Shown in pieces: positions 28,401-36,837 of a stretch of 39,398 bases of DNA (within the stretch, counting starts at the first letter, position 1; each line of letters opens with the position of its first letter). Source of the DNA: an uncultured Hyphomicrobiales bacterium (lineage in GTDB: Bacteria; Pseudomonadota; Alphaproteobacteria; Rhizobiales; Devosiaceae); NCBI GenBank assembly GCA_903842455.1, contig CAIMLX010000248.1:1-39398 (forward strand), in the 5' to 3' direction. A program made the translations under genes and the position numbers. The notes beneath the pieces are model-generated. The model saw nothing but the letters and a program-made list of their open reading frames with translations. It did no database searches and had not been told where the DNA came from.

Positions 28401-29059
28401 GCTTCGAGCAGTGGGCTCGCACCATGGCGCAGACGACAGGCGGAGCTGACCCGACAGGCAACCTGCTCGCAGCTCACAACCTGCGCTACCAGCGCGCCAA
28501 GGGCGAGGAGGGCATCACCAAGTCGGTTGACATGCCCTACCCGGTCGGAGGCCGCTACATGAGCGGCAACATGGAGCTGGCGAACAAGGCTGGCGACAAG
28601 CCCTTCGTGCCCGGCATCAACCCGAAGCGTCACAACTTCGAGAGCAACTTCCTCGGCCACACCGATCCGACCATCGATGAGGTGATGATGCGCGGCTTCG
28701 ATCCGAAGGGACCGCAGATGCCGGAGATGTACGGACCATACGAAGCGGCGGTGAACGATCTCGCTGCCGCCAACGGCGTGCCCGGCTCCGAGTTCCAAGA
28801 CAAGGCGTGGGCGGGTCTCAAGCGTCAGGGCGAGAAAGCGCGCGGCAAGGAGCCCTACATCCCGATGCCGATGATCCAGATCGTCAACGATGCCATCGAG
28901 CGCACGGCGCGCCTCACAGGTCTCTCTCCGCGCGAGGTCGTGCGGCAGAACCTTGTGAGGGCCAAGGGGCCGATGTACGGCATCAGCGGTCTCGTCGCGG
29001 CTGACCAGATCAGGCGCATAATTCAGCAGGATGAAGAGGGCGGACAAAATGCCTATTAG
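25442..29059 (+). CDS. Large polyvalent protein with two HExxH metalloprotease-like motifs
   Basis: The 1205-residue protein lies between TerL and portal. Residues 120-205 are Gly/Ala-rich and hydrophobic. Near 353-357 is HETGH, followed by EAYRASTGEAFSHAL, which could supply a third zinc ligand. Around 525-690 is a region like phage polyvalent-protein domains (FELAQKMERDGASPEDIW, GRWRWEMDDS), ending in HESQH at 684-688. Both motifs fit HExxH zinc peptidases. The last 250 residues have GQWYYMKQLEDEFIAELGEE-type wording (partly quoted as QWYYMKQLEDEF) and an IERTARLTGLSPREV helix, as in phage proteins of unknown role. It could be a protein injected with the DNA or a virion-maturation protease. 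Function is inferred. Confidence 0.65.
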   Translation: MAGRISGIGVKPKGPQVPMPEAEPGYFQNLQEETRLAADMANAGKVYSQMQKELRTHGRTLDDPQGARLTASTQEGLGPIAKARKASGDLAPGQQKGSGDRRRMAAGVSKASKVRQKVSSALHGAIDPVNKAIDYYAGPHLGPALGRGAEAANYVAGATPGIGDAMQLGQAGADYADAMGAGDNWGAAGALAAGTIGAMFVPMVKAGPGMTQADELALAEAERMWNEVPVDQRTFTFARDITKKTGLTYVPGTDGRFVKEVADPTWRPGVKEQVIDKGVPFVGRWDQAFDAPEMLPYTPDVPEMPTYLKYDRDYIQGAYSPRAGGGSDMLAVGPEFRPGDSWGSGSLLEAAGHETGHGIFDHASLPGGASPKGLPKFVKDARVYGDDEIEAYRASTGEAFSHALMKRYGWTPEQRAATHPYDSMPQPPEGLQWSRLLEKNPNGPGYVAKFGWSDPRVPGGMDVKDTTLYDTIPAKSQVRKMGEQWKDAKTPAPPEMQGPPKPPARPWREQLGIGQSQSTDQLTDEMFMPQRGMKGEPDFSMFELAQKMERDGASPEDIWAATAKGGQPGIWRAPDGRWRWEMDDSKAKITPAGRTYASDPRAMEKLLPPRAMPEMYDHPGLYTAEPRAKDAYMSLANDGSGSGQFMSDIGPAGFIEAYGSPFAGGVDQYGRAVGDKNLQRVVAHESQHLVDTVNGLPTGAMPGDEAMPFIRSDDAGMGGTGVATPYQVYRRSSGENLANLTDKRMYMNPDTRSGQFPGHMMDYPADLQWVREQDGRLWVPDGKGGSRQLRGPQPGWSGNAEASAEAGGLVDEMAATPVRGGAGGPPRARLGKIGDNGGPKMEPTFPQFAKEYPPVGPGTPAIDKTTGKAYLEKTLTPEAVAFDKVRSKVVKDVKKGNYDPYFDPKKRQKVDPANYPRSGQTLDSTMPKQEKTIAKYEAIVRNPEATARLQAAYDEGNQFEGAGQWYYMKQLEDEFIAELGEEEGRKGFEQWARTMAQTTGGADPTGNLLAAHNLRYQRAKGEEGITKSVDMPYPVGGRYMSGNMELANKAGDKPFVPGINPKRHNFESNFLGHTDPTIDEVMMRGFDPKGPQMPEMYGPYEAAVNDLAAANGVPGSEFQDKAWAGLKRQGEKARGKEPYIPMPMIQIVNDAIERTARLTGLSPREVVRQNLVRAKGPMYGISGLVAADQIRRIIQQDEEGGQNAY

Positions 29060-31442
29060 CATGGCCGAGAGCAACGCACCCGCACAGAAGGCTGGCGAGG
29101 GCGAGCAGACCGACAAGATGCAGGACTACTGGAAGAAGGAGTTGGCTCGCGCCGAGAAGCACTTCGACACGTTCTGGAAGAAGGCCGACAAGCTCTACAA
29201 GCTGTTCGCGAAGCAGGGGCAGGAGAACGACAGCAAGCGCAAGTTCGCCATGCTGTGGGCCAACACCGAGGTGATGAAGCCCTCGATCTACGCCCGGCCT
29301 CCGATCCCGCAGGTGTCTCGCCGCTACCGCGACAAAGACCCGGTCGGTCGTCTCGCCGCCGAGATACTGGAGCGCGCGTCGGGCTTCGAGTTCGAGCGCA
29401 TGAACCTCGACAGCGTGCTGCGTGCTGTGCGTGATGATCTGCTGCTGCCGGGGCGTGGTCAGGCATGGGTGCGCTATGAGGCCGAGATCGAGGGCGCAGA
29501 GGAAGAGCCCTACGACGGCGAGGAGCAGCTCGAAGCAGAGATGCAGGCAGAGCAGCCGCAGGTGCCGCAGGCCGAGCCGCAGGTGAAGGAACACAAGACC
29601 ATCGTGGACTATGTCCACTATCGCCAGTTCCTGCACTCACCAGCTCGTCGCTGGGAAGAGGTGTCGTGGGTGGCGAAGGCCGTCTACATGACCGACGACG
29701 AGGGCAAGGCGCGCTTCAAGGACAAGTGGAAGGGCGTGCCGCTCGACAACAAGGCCGACAGCGAGGGCGGCAAGTCCGACAGCACGAAAGACCCGAAGCT
29801 GGAGAACAGCCAGAACGCGCAGGCGACCGTGTTCGAGATTTGGTGCAAGACCCACAAGAAGGTCTACTTCGTCGCCAAGGGCGCACCGCAGGTGCTGGAG
29901 ACCATCGATCCCTACCTCGACTTCGAGGGCTTCTTCCCGTGCCCGAAGCCTGTCTATGCGACGGTCACCAACAACTCGCTGATCCCGACGCCGGACTACA
30001 AATATTACCAAGACCAAGCCGAGGAGATCGACCAGCTCACGGCGCGCATCGGCAAGCTGATCGACAGCCTCAAGCTCGTCGGCTTCTACCCGGCAGGTGC
30101 CGAGGGCGATGTCAGCGCCGCGATGGAGAAGGCACTTAGTCCGGGTACGGACAGTCAGATGATCCCCATCGCGAGCTGGGCAGCGTTTGGCGAGAAGGGT
30201 GGCGGCAACGCCATCGTGTGGCTGCCCATCCGTGAAGTCGTGGAGACGATCCGTTCATGCACCGAGGTCCGCAATCAGGCCATCCAAGATGTCTACCAGA
30301 TCACAGGCATCAGCGACATCCTGCGCGGCTCGACCGACAGCAACGAGACCGCGACGGCTCAGTCGATCAAGGCCCAGTGGGGCAGCGTGCGCGTGCGCGA
30401 CCGCCAGCAGGAGATGGTGCGCTTCGCCCGCGACCTGACGAGGATGGTGTGTGAGGTCATCAGCGAGAACTATGACCCGCAGTACCTCATCAGCATGACC
30501 AATATCGAGATGCCCACGGAGCCGCCTCCGCCTCCGCAGCAGCCTCCGATGCAGCCGCCGCAGCCGACAGGCGATCCGCAGCAGGACCAGATGGCCCAGC
30601 AGCAGATGCAGCAGGCCGCGCAGCAACAGCAGCAGGCCATGCAGGCCCACCAGCAGCAGGTGCAGGAGTATCAGGCGCAGATGAAGAAGGTGCAGGACGC
30701 CTTCGCCCTGCTCGCCAACGACGACATGCGCGGCTACCGGATCGAGATCGAGACGGACAGCACGATCCAGCCGGACGAGGATGCGGAGAAGCAGCGCCGC
30801 ACCGAGTTCGTCACGGCAGTGGGCGGTCTCCTGCAGCAGGCCGTGCCGCTACTGGGCGCAGCGCCGGAGCTGGCACCTCTCGTCGGTGAGACCATCCTGT
30901 TCACCGCTCGCGGCTTCCGCGCCGGGCGGCAGCTCGAAGACGTGATCGAGCAGGCCTTCAAGGCCGTGCAGGATCGCCTGTCTCAGCCGCCGCCGCAGCA
31001 GGCCGACCCGAACGCAGCGATGCTGGAGGCCAAGCAGAAGCAGGCCCAGATCGACATCGAGCATACGACGGCCAAGAACCAGCTCGACCTGCAGCACAAG
31101 CAGGAGGCCCACCAGCTCGATCTGCAGATCAAGGGCGAGCAGGCCAACCATCAACTCCAGACCGCGCAGCAGACGAGCGAGCTGGGGCTCAACACGGGCA
31201 AGGCGAAGCTGCGCGACCAGATACTGGCGGAGGAGCAGGATGCCTTCCTCGGCCAGCCGGGAGAGCAGGTCAACGGAGTGGCGCAGGTGCTGCAGGGCAC
31301 GCTGGGCCAGCTCATGGAGGCCATGACCAACTCCAACAATCAGGTGCTGCAGTCTAACCAGCAGCTCCTGACTGCCCTAACCGCTCCGAAGGTCATCACG
31401 GCCCCGGATGGTCGTCAGTACACTGCACAAACCGTCAACTAA
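29049..31442 (+). CDS. Portal protein (P22-like)
   Basis: The 797-residue protein forms the dodecameric ring through which DNA enters and leaves the head. Portal features are an N-terminal FWKKADKLYKLF / MLWANTEVMKPSIYARPP region, a long helical core with EVRNQAIQDVYQITGISDILRG and a following TATAQSIKAQWGSVRV helix, and a very Gln/Pro-rich segment near 490-545. The last 150 residues are a Gln-rich coiled coil (for example QAQIDIEHTTAKNQLDLQH), as in the P22 portal barrel. I start at 29049; an ATG at 29031 would give 6 more residues and one at 29061 would give 4 fewer. It overlaps the polyvalent gene by 11 bp. Confidence 0.9.
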   Translation: MPISMAESNAPAQKAGEGEQTDKMQDYWKKELARAEKHFDTFWKKADKLYKLFAKQGQENDSKRKFAMLWANTEVMKPSIYARPPIPQVSRRYRDKDPVGRLAAEILERASGFEFERMNLDSVLRAVRDDLLLPGRGQAWVRYEAEIEGAEEEPYDGEEQLEAEMQAEQPQVPQAEPQVKEHKTIVDYVHYRQFLHSPARRWEEVSWVAKAVYMTDDEGKARFKDKWKGVPLDNKADSEGGKSDSTKDPKLENSQNAQATVFEIWCKTHKKVYFVAKGAPQVLETIDPYLDFEGFFPCPKPVYATVTNNSLIPTPDYKYYQDQAEEIDQLTARIGKLIDSLKLVGFYPAGAEGDVSAAMEKALSPGTDSQMIPIASWAAFGEKGGGNAIVWLPIREVVETIRSCTEVRNQAIQDVYQITGISDILRGSTDSNETATAQSIKAQWGSVRVRDRQQEMVRFARDLTRMVCEVISENYDPQYLISMTNIEMPTEPPPPPQQPPMQPPQPTGDPQQDQMAQQQMQQAAQQQQQAMQAHQQQVQEYQAQMKKVQDAFALLANDDMRGYRIEIETDSTIQPDEDAEKQRRTEFVTAVGGLLQQAVPLLGAAPELAPLVGETILFTARGFRAGRQLEDVIEQAFKAVQDRLSQPPPQQADPNAAMLEAKQKQAQIDIEHTTAKNQLDLQHKQEAHQLDLQIKGEQANHQLQTAQQTSELGLNTGKAKLRDQILAEEQDAFLGQPGEQVNGVAQVLQGTLGQLMEAMTNSNNQVLQSNQQLLTALTAPKVITAPDGRQYTAQTVN

Positions 31443-31457
31443 CTTAGGAATAAACCA

Positions 31458-31889
31458 ATGGCTACTTATGTGAAGTACGAAAGCGCCATCGAGCAGATCG
31501 CCAACAAGATCATGGACGTGTTCGGCAATCAGGACACGTTCCGTGCGGCGATCCACACGGACGCTCCCACCGTGGCGACCGACACCGTTCTGGCCGACAT
31601 CACCCAGATCGGTGCCTCGAACGGCTATCCCGGCACCAACAACATCACCTTCAACTCCTCGCGAACAGGCGCGACGATCACCGCTACGGCGGCGGACGTG
31701 ACGTGGACCGCGACAGGCGGCAACCTCGGAGCATCCACCACCGGGCGCTACATCGCGATCTACGACGACACCCCGGCGGCTCCGCTCGATCCGCTGCTCT
31801 CCGACTACGACTACGGCTCGACCTTCACCGTGGCCGACACCGAAACGCTGCTGCTCGACTTCGGCGCAACCTTCTGGACGCTGGCCTGA
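31458..31889 (+). CDS. Small structural protein, probable head decoration or fibre
   Basis: This 143-residue protein has a short helix (IEQIANKIMDVFGN) and then beta strands rich in Thr and Asn (NNITFNSSRTGATITATAAD, TFTVADTETLLLDFG). It resembles small head or neck proteins found beside portal genes. Exact role unknown. AGGAA lies 7 nt before the ATG at 31458, and the stop overlaps the next gene as TGATG. Confidence 0.55.
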   Translation: MATYVKYESAIEQIANKIMDVFGNQDTFRAAIHTDAPTVATDTVLADITQIGASNGYPGTNNITFNSSRTGATITATAADVTWTATGGNLGASTTGRYIAIYDDTPAAPLDPLLSDYDYGSTFTVADTETLLLDFGATFWTLA

Positions 31890-32299
31890 TGACCATGGAA
31901 CCCAGCACCATGGCCGTCAGGACCAACCAGCCGCTCAACCTCGCGCATGAGCCGCTGGACAGCGAACACATCCTCGCCTGCAAGCGAGCGCCCTATGAAC
32001 AGGTGCGTGACATCGTGGAGGGCGCGGGCAAGGGCAAGTGGATGGAGAGGTTCATCGCGGTCTCTCCGCTCGACTGCTGCAAAGACCCTGCGAACTACGA
32101 CATCGAGGCGTGGTACTCGACGGCGAAGGAGCAGGCCATCGGCACGCCGGACCTTTACAAGTTCTACTGCCGCGTCTGCGAGGACCGCGTCGATCTCGGC
32201 CTTCAGGATGGCTGCTGCAAGGTGGCCTTCTGTGTCGGCGGCAGCCACCCGACCGATCCAACGAAGCAGGACAACCGTCCTATCTGGGAGATACGATAA
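31889..32299 (+). CDS. Cys-rich protein, possible zinc binding
   Basis: The 136-residue protein has a C-terminal cluster of Cys: FYCRVCEDRVDLGLQDG, then CCKVAFCVGG with a nearby His. The CxxC ... CCxxxxC spacing suggests a small zinc-binding fold. The first half is helical (YEQVRDIVEGAGKGKWMERF). I do not recognise a family. It lies among head genes, with overlapping TGATG and TAATG boundaries. Confidence 0.6.
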   Translation: MTMEPSTMAVRTNQPLNLAHEPLDSEHILACKRAPYEQVRDIVEGAGKGKWMERFIAVSPLDCCKDPANYDIEAWYSTAKEQAIGTPDLYKFYCRVCEDRVDLGLQDGCCKVAFCVGGSHPTDPTKQDNRPIWEIR

Positions 32300-32523
32300 T
32301 GGCGACCCTGAACCTGACGATGACGATTGCGGATGAAGACGTGCCGCGCCTTGTTGCGGCAGCTCGCGCCGTGTTCGAGAACGACACCCTCACGCTGGAG
32401 CAGATCACCGAGATGCTGCGCCAGTACGGCATCAGCCAGATGACGCAGATGATTGCCAACTATGAGCGCAAGGTCGCCATCGCTGCGGCTGATAGCGCAT
32501 CCTACGGCATCGAGGTGGTCTAA
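32299..32523 (+). CDS. Small helical protein among head genes
   Basis: A 74-residue helical protein (DVPRLVAAARAVFEND, QITEMLRQYGISQMTQMI). The start at 32299 overlaps the upstream stop as TAATG and has GGGAG 9 nt before it. No family is recognised; proteins of this size and place are often minor head components. Confidence 0.58.
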   Translation: MATLNLTMTIADEDVPRLVAAARAVFENDTLTLEQITEMLRQYGISQMTQMIANYERKVAIAAADSASYGIEVV

Positions 32524-33290
32524 TGGTTGACAACGTCACAACGCCCACCACGGGCACTGGCACCGCCACGCCTGTCATCGCGACCGATGACGTGTCCGGT
32601 GTCCACTACCAGCGCATGAAGATCACCGATGGCACTGCTGACAGCGCCGTCCACCTGAAGGTAGCTGCGGAGGACAGCGCCAGCGCAGATGGCGACACTG
32701 GCCTTGTGCCAATGGCCGTCCGCCGCGCAGCACCCGTCAACTCATCCGGCACAGATGGCGACTATGAGCCGCTGCAGATGAACAACGGCGCTCTCTGGGT
32801 GTCGCCCCTCGGCTTCCCCAAGACGATCAAGGTTGACATCACGCGCCCGGCTGACACGACCGCCTACGCGGCTGGCGATGCCATGTCTAACTCGACCACG
32901 GCACCGACCTCGGGCGGCTTCACGCTCACGGACGCTGCGCGCAAGTCGGGCGGCTCTGGCATCATCACGGATGTGTGTGTCGCATCATCGAACGATCCCG
33001 GCACACGCCTGAACGGCGAGATTTATTTCTGGGATCAGGCAGTCACCAACATCAACGACAACGCCGCCTTCACTGTGACCGACGCGGAAATCAAGAACTG
33101 CATCGGCGTGGTGCCGTTCTCGCTCTATGACGTGGGCGCTAACCACTACTCGCACATGACGGGCCTCAACATCCTCTACACCTGCGTCGGCACGGCGAAC
33201 CTGCGCTTCCTGCTCCGCGTCCGAGCAGCCTACACCCCGGCCAACGCCGAGGTCATTTCGATCACCGTCAAAATGCTCCAGTTGGATTGA
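32523..33290 (+). CDS. Structural protein, beta-rich
   Basis: The 255-residue protein starts with a Thr-rich segment, then MKITDGTADSAVHLKVAAED and GDTGLVPMAVRR, a pattern common in phage structural proteins encoded near capsid genes. The rest is beta-rich (KVDITRPADTTAYAAGDAMS, FLLRVRAAYTPANAEV). It may be a fibre or decoration subunit of the head. The start overlaps the previous stop (TAATG), and 3 bp separate its end from the next gene. Confidence 0.62.
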   Translation: MVDNVTTPTTGTGTATPVIATDDVSGVHYQRMKITDGTADSAVHLKVAAEDSASADGDTGLVPMAVRRAAPVNSSGTDGDYEPLQMNNGALWVSPLGFPKTIKVDITRPADTTAYAAGDAMSNSTTAPTSGGFTLTDAARKSGGSGIITDVCVASSNDPGTRLNGEIYFWDQAVTNINDNAAFTVTDAEIKNCIGVVPFSLYDVGANHYSHMTGLNILYTCVGTANLRFLLRVRAAYTPANAEVISITVKMLQLD

Positions 33291-33293
33291 TCG

Positions 33294-34097
33294 ATGTACC
33301 ACCCAGCACATAGGCTACTGCTGCGACCGCAGTACCCCGTCGTGAAGGTGAGCGATGTCCGTGATGATGTCGCTGACAGCACCGCCTACACGTTCACCAA
33401 CGTGAACCTGCCAGCTCTCGGCACGGCCATGAGTACCGCGCAGAGCCTCGGCGTGAACCAGCTCACGCGGTCGCCGTCGAATAGGGCCATCGTGGTTGTC
33501 TGCCATAGCGAGGCTGCTGCGGTCACTTGGACGGTGTCGAGCTGCTCTATCGGCGGCGTGAACGGCAACAAGCTCGTTGATCGCGGCGGCGGCACCCTCG
33601 CTATCAACACGGCCCTGTTCATCTGGCCTGCCAACGTGTTGCAGGGCATCGCCAACACCAACGTGGTCGTGACGCACTCCAAGGCCGTGACCTCCTGCGC
33701 CATCGGCGTCCTGTCGATGGAGAACATGAGGCACGTCTCCACGACGGCGCTGTCTTCGACGTTTTCCGACAGCAGCGTCTCCGGGTTCTCCCACCAAGGG
33801 TCTGGATCATGCACCCTCGCAAATGCGAACACCGGATGGACGATGATCGCGGGCTCCACCAACGACACGGGCGGCGGGCTTGAGGATTGCACTTGGGAGG
33901 CGAGACAGGGCTCCAGCACGAACATCTCCGGGGCAAATCAGGCGACCCATCTCTACACGGGATCGAACGCTGAGATGTCTTTCTCGGCCTGCTACCTCGT
34001 CAATCCCTGCTACAGCGCCAATCTGGTGGCCTGCGGTTACGGGGTGGATTGGAGCGGAGCTGGTCTTCACGAAGCTGCGGCCTTCGCCATTTACTGA
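33294..34097 (+). CDS. Structural protein of unknown function, Cys-rich beta protein
   Basis: A 267-residue beta-rich protein (AIVVVCHSEAAAVTWTVS, ANTNVVVTHSKAVTSCAIGV) with about ten Cys and many Ser and Thr. No family is recognised. It sits between two structural-type genes and is likely a head or appendage component. The ATG at 33294 lies 3 bp after the upstream stop. Confidence 0.55.
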   Translation: MYHPAHRLLLRPQYPVVKVSDVRDDVADSTAYTFTNVNLPALGTAMSTAQSLGVNQLTRSPSNRAIVVVCHSEAAAVTWTVSSCSIGGVNGNKLVDRGGGTLAINTALFIWPANVLQGIANTNVVVTHSKAVTSCAIGVLSMENMRHVSTTALSSTFSDSSVSGFSHQGSGSCTLANANTGWTMIAGSTNDTGGGLEDCTWEARQGSSTNISGANQATHLYTGSNAEMSFSACYLVNPCYSANLVACGYGVDWSGAGLHEAAAFAIY

Positions 34098-34107
34098 GGG
34101 GTAGAAC

Positions 34108-35451
34108 ATGTCACTGCTTCTGCTCTTCGAGGGCACTGCCACAGGCGGGAGCGGCATCACGCTTCCCGCCGATGCTGGCAGCTATGCGCTCACGGGCGTT
34201 GCGGCTGGCGTCAAGCGCGGGCGCATCGTTGCAGCAGCTCCTGCGAGCTACGCCCTCACGGGAGCCGTGGCTGGCACCCGGCGCGGTCGGAAGGTAGCGG
34301 CAGGAACAGCGTCCTACGCCCTCACGGGCGTTGCTGCGGGCGTCAAGCATGGATGGAAGGTCGCAGCAGCTCCGGCCAGCTACGCCCTCACTGGCGCTGC
34401 CGCTGGCGTCCGCGTCGGTCGCATCGTCGCCGCAGGCACCGCCTCCTACACCCTGACGGGTGCCGCTGCCGGGCTGGTGACAGGCCGCATCGTCGGAGCA
34501 GGAACAGCATCCTATGCCCTCACGGGCGCGGATGCGACGATCACCCTCTTTGCCAACAAGGTCGTTGCCGCCGATCCGGGCTCCTATGTCCTGACGGGTG
34601 CCGCTGCTGGTGTCCGCGTCGGTCGCAAGGTCGCAGCAGCTCCGGGCTCCTATGCTCTGACTGGCGCAGCGGCTGGTGTCCGCCATGGATGGAAGGTCGC
34701 CGCCGCGCCCGCCAGCTACGCCTTCACCGGGTCCGTGGCTGGCATCAAGCGCGGGCGGAAGGTGGCTGCTGGCACCAGCTCCTACGCCCTGACGGGTGCA
34801 GCCGCCGCGCTGAAGATCGGTCGCAAGGTCGCCGCCGGGACGGCCTCCTACCTCCTGACCGGGTCCGACGCCACGCCGACCGTCTTCACCAACAAGCTGA
34901 TTGCCGCCGGGCCGGGCAGCTACCTGCTGACAGGCGCGGCCGCCGCCGTCCGCCATGGCTGGATCGCGTCCGCAGCTCCGGGCGTCTACACCTTCCTCGG
35001 TGCCGACGCTGGCATCGTCTACACCCCCGTCGTGCCCTCCGTGCCCGGCTCCGCGCCCTATGGCGTGGGCGGCTCCGTCCACCGACAGGGTGATACCCGC
35101 TGGGATGGCCTGCGCGAAGCGAGGGAAGAGGCTAGACGGCTCTTCGACAAGGTGCCCGCTACTACCCCCGCCCGGCGCAAGGAAGCCGCTGTACGGGCTT
35201 CTGAGGCGGTTGCGAAAGTTGCCAAAAAGATCACCGCGCCAAGTCTCACCTATTCGGGTTTTGATGAGACTGGCCTCCTCGACGACCTGCTCCAGCTTCA
35301 GGCCTACCTGCAGGGGCTGGCCGATCAGGAGCGGATCAGGGCAGCCGAGGCCCGGCAGGCAGCCGAGATGTGGGCGATGATCGAGCGCGAGATGATTGCC
35401 GAAGCCGCCCGAGAGGAGGAGCTGATGATCGTCTTGGCTCTGGCCCTATGA
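34108..35451 (+). CDS. 13-repeat surface-type protein
   Basis: The 447-residue protein is built of about 13 tandem repeats of 22-26 residues over residues 20-310. Each has a core like SYALTGAAAGV followed by a basic turn such as RVGRKVAA. Three repeats differ in carrying a DAT-type insert (for example ADATITLFANK). DNA repeats run from about 34168 to 35020. The last 110 residues are charged helix (REAREEARRLFDK, RIRAAEARQAAEMW). Such repeat proteins are known in phages and prophages and probably make an elongated solenoid or fibre. Repeat number could vary by recombination. AGGGG precedes the ATG at 34108. Confidence 0.68.
   Translation: MSLLLLFEGTATGGSGITLPADAGSYALTGVAAGVKRGRIVAAAPASYALTGAVAGTRRGRKVAAGTASYALTGVAAGVKHGWKVAAAPASYALTGAAAGVRVGRIVAAGTASYTLTGAAAGLVTGRIVGAGTASYALTGADATITLFANKVVAADPGSYVLTGAAAGVRVGRKVAAAPGSYALTGAAAGVRHGWKVAAAPASYAFTGSVAGIKRGRKVAAGTSSYALTGAAAALKIGRKVAAGTASYLLTGSDATPTVFTNKLIAAGPGSYLLTGAAAAVRHGWIASAAPGVYTFLGADAGIVYTPVVPSVPGSAPYGVGGSVHRQGDTRWDGLREAREEARRLFDKVPATTPARRKEAAVRASEAVAKVAKKITAPSLTYSGFDETGLLDDLLQLQAYLQGLADQERIRAAEARQAAEMWAMIEREMIAEAAREEELMIVLALAL
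34168..35020 (+). repeat. Tandem coding repeats (about 66-78 bp units)
   Basis: About 13 units, each coding for a SY-x-LTG core, are arranged head to tail inside the 34108 gene. Neighbouring units are similar but not identical at the DNA level, so the array is old enough to have diverged, yet it should still allow unequal recombination. Confidence 0.85.
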
Positions 35452-35470
35452 TCAGTGTACGGAGGAGTTT

Positions 35471-35797
35471 ATGACCCAGCGTTTCTGCAAAGTGTGCCGA
35501 GGATGGCACGACCTCGATCTGCCGTGGCCCGACAACTGTCGGCCAGAGGCGAACATGGCCCGCAGCGATCTGCCCACACCGAGGGTGATCAGCGACAGGC
35601 TCGATGATGTCTGGAACCCGGTGAACGGCAAGAAGTACGACAGCAAGTCTGCCTACTACGCCGCCGTCAAGGATGCCGGGTACACCATCGCCGGAAACGA
35701 CAGCTCGATCACCAAAGCACATGAGCGCGCTGTCGAGACGACTGCTCCTGCGGGCCTGAAGGACGACCTGAAGGCCGCGTGGGAACAGCACACATAG
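35471..35797 (+). CDS. Conserved-type phage protein before scaffold
   Basis: This 108-residue protein has an N-terminal CKVCRGWHD with a further Cys in PDNCRPE, a possible zinc site. It continues with a pattern I recall from phage head operons: DVWNPVNGKKYDSKSAYYAAVKD, partly quoted as NGKKYDSKSAYY, then AGNDSS. The role is unknown but it usually travels with scaffold and capsid genes. GGAGG lies 5 nt before the ATG. Confidence 0.62.
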   Translation: MTQRFCKVCRGWHDLDLPWPDNCRPEANMARSDLPTPRVISDRLDDVWNPVNGKKYDSKSAYYAAVKDAGYTIAGNDSSITKAHERAVETTAPAGLKDDLKAAWEQHT

Positions 35798-35808
35798 GAG
35801 GGCTATCA

Positions 35809-36825
35809 ATGGCACCTGAACTTGAAGGCGAAGACGACGGCGAACTGGACCTGCGGGCACAGCTCGACGCCGCGTTCGAGGGAGATGATCAGTCTACGGA
35901 CGATCAGGCACCAGTTACCGAGCCCCAGCTTGACGAGAATGGAAACGAGCAGCCCCGCGACGAGCAGGGCCGCTGGACGAGGGCGCAGCAGGAACACTAC
36001 GAAGAGCAGCAGCGCCAGCAGCAGGAGCAGCAGCAGACACAGGAGCAGGAGCTGCGGCTCGCGCCTCCTCCCGGCTGGGCACCTGCAGCGAAGGCAGCCT
36101 ACGCCAGCCTGCCGCCGGAGGTGCAGACCGCTGTCGCCCAGCGCGAGGCCGAGATCAACAACGGCTTCCGCAAGCTGCAGGAGTACAAGGGGCTCGATGA
36201 GTATGCGGAGATGGCGCGCGAAAGCGGCACCACTCTCCGTGAAGCCCTCGACCGCTACAAGGCCGCAGAGGACAACCTCGATCGCGACTTTGCAGGCGGC
36301 ATCGCGCAGCTCTGCCAGATGTATCAGGTCCACCCTGTGCAGCTCGCGCAGACCTTCCTCCGCGCCTTCGGCGGTCAGCAGCCACAGGGGATGCCGCAGG
36401 GCGCTCCGCAGGGCGACTTGATCGCAAGGCGATTAGCTGGTATGGAGGAAACCGTCCGTACACTGATTTCCGAGCGTGAACGGGGCGAACAGGAGGCTAT
36501 CAACCAGTCTCTCGAAGCCTTTGCATCGGAGAACATGTACTTCGAGGATGTCCGGCAGGACATGGCGCTCCTTATCAGAGAGGGCCGCGCCAATAGTCTG
36601 GAACAGGCTTATTCGATGGCCTGCCGTATGCATCCCGAAATCGGCGACTTGCTGATCAAAGAGCAGGCCGCTCCACAGATTGCCAGACAGCGCGTCGATC
36701 AAGCCCGGCGAGCCTCTAGCGGTCTGAGAACCGGAGCCCCTGCTGGATCACCATCCGGCAACTCCTCAAGCAACAGCCTGCGCGATGCACTCGCAGATGC
36801 GTGGAATGACGCGCAGGGAATTTAA
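35809..36825 (+). CDS. Probable scaffolding protein
   Basis: The 338-residue protein is acidic at the start (LEGEDDGELD), Gln/Glu-rich to residue 90 (QQRQQQEQQQTQEQE), then helical (QTAVAQREAEINNGFRKLQE, AQLCQMYQVHPVQLAQTFLR) and ends in a Ser-rich tail with ALADAWNDAQG. The order and composition fit a scaffold that guides capsid assembly and is later lost; it lies 12 bp before the capsid gene. AGGAGGG at 35796-35802 lies 6 nt before the ATG at 35809, so the longer frame from 35779 is not used. Confidence 0.78.
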   Translation: MAPELEGEDDGELDLRAQLDAAFEGDDQSTDDQAPVTEPQLDENGNEQPRDEQGRWTRAQQEHYEEQQRQQQEQQQTQEQELRLAPPPGWAPAAKAAYASLPPEVQTAVAQREAEINNGFRKLQEYKGLDEYAEMARESGTTLREALDRYKAAEDNLDRDFAGGIAQLCQMYQVHPVQLAQTFLRAFGGQQPQGMPQGAPQGDLIARRLAGMEETVRTLISERERGEQEAINQSLEAFASENMYFEDVRQDMALLIREGRANSLEQAYSMACRMHPEIGDLLIKEQAAPQIARQRVDQARRASSGLRTGAPAGSPSGNSSSNSLRDALADAWNDAQGI

Positions 36826-36837
36826 GGAGACACTGAG

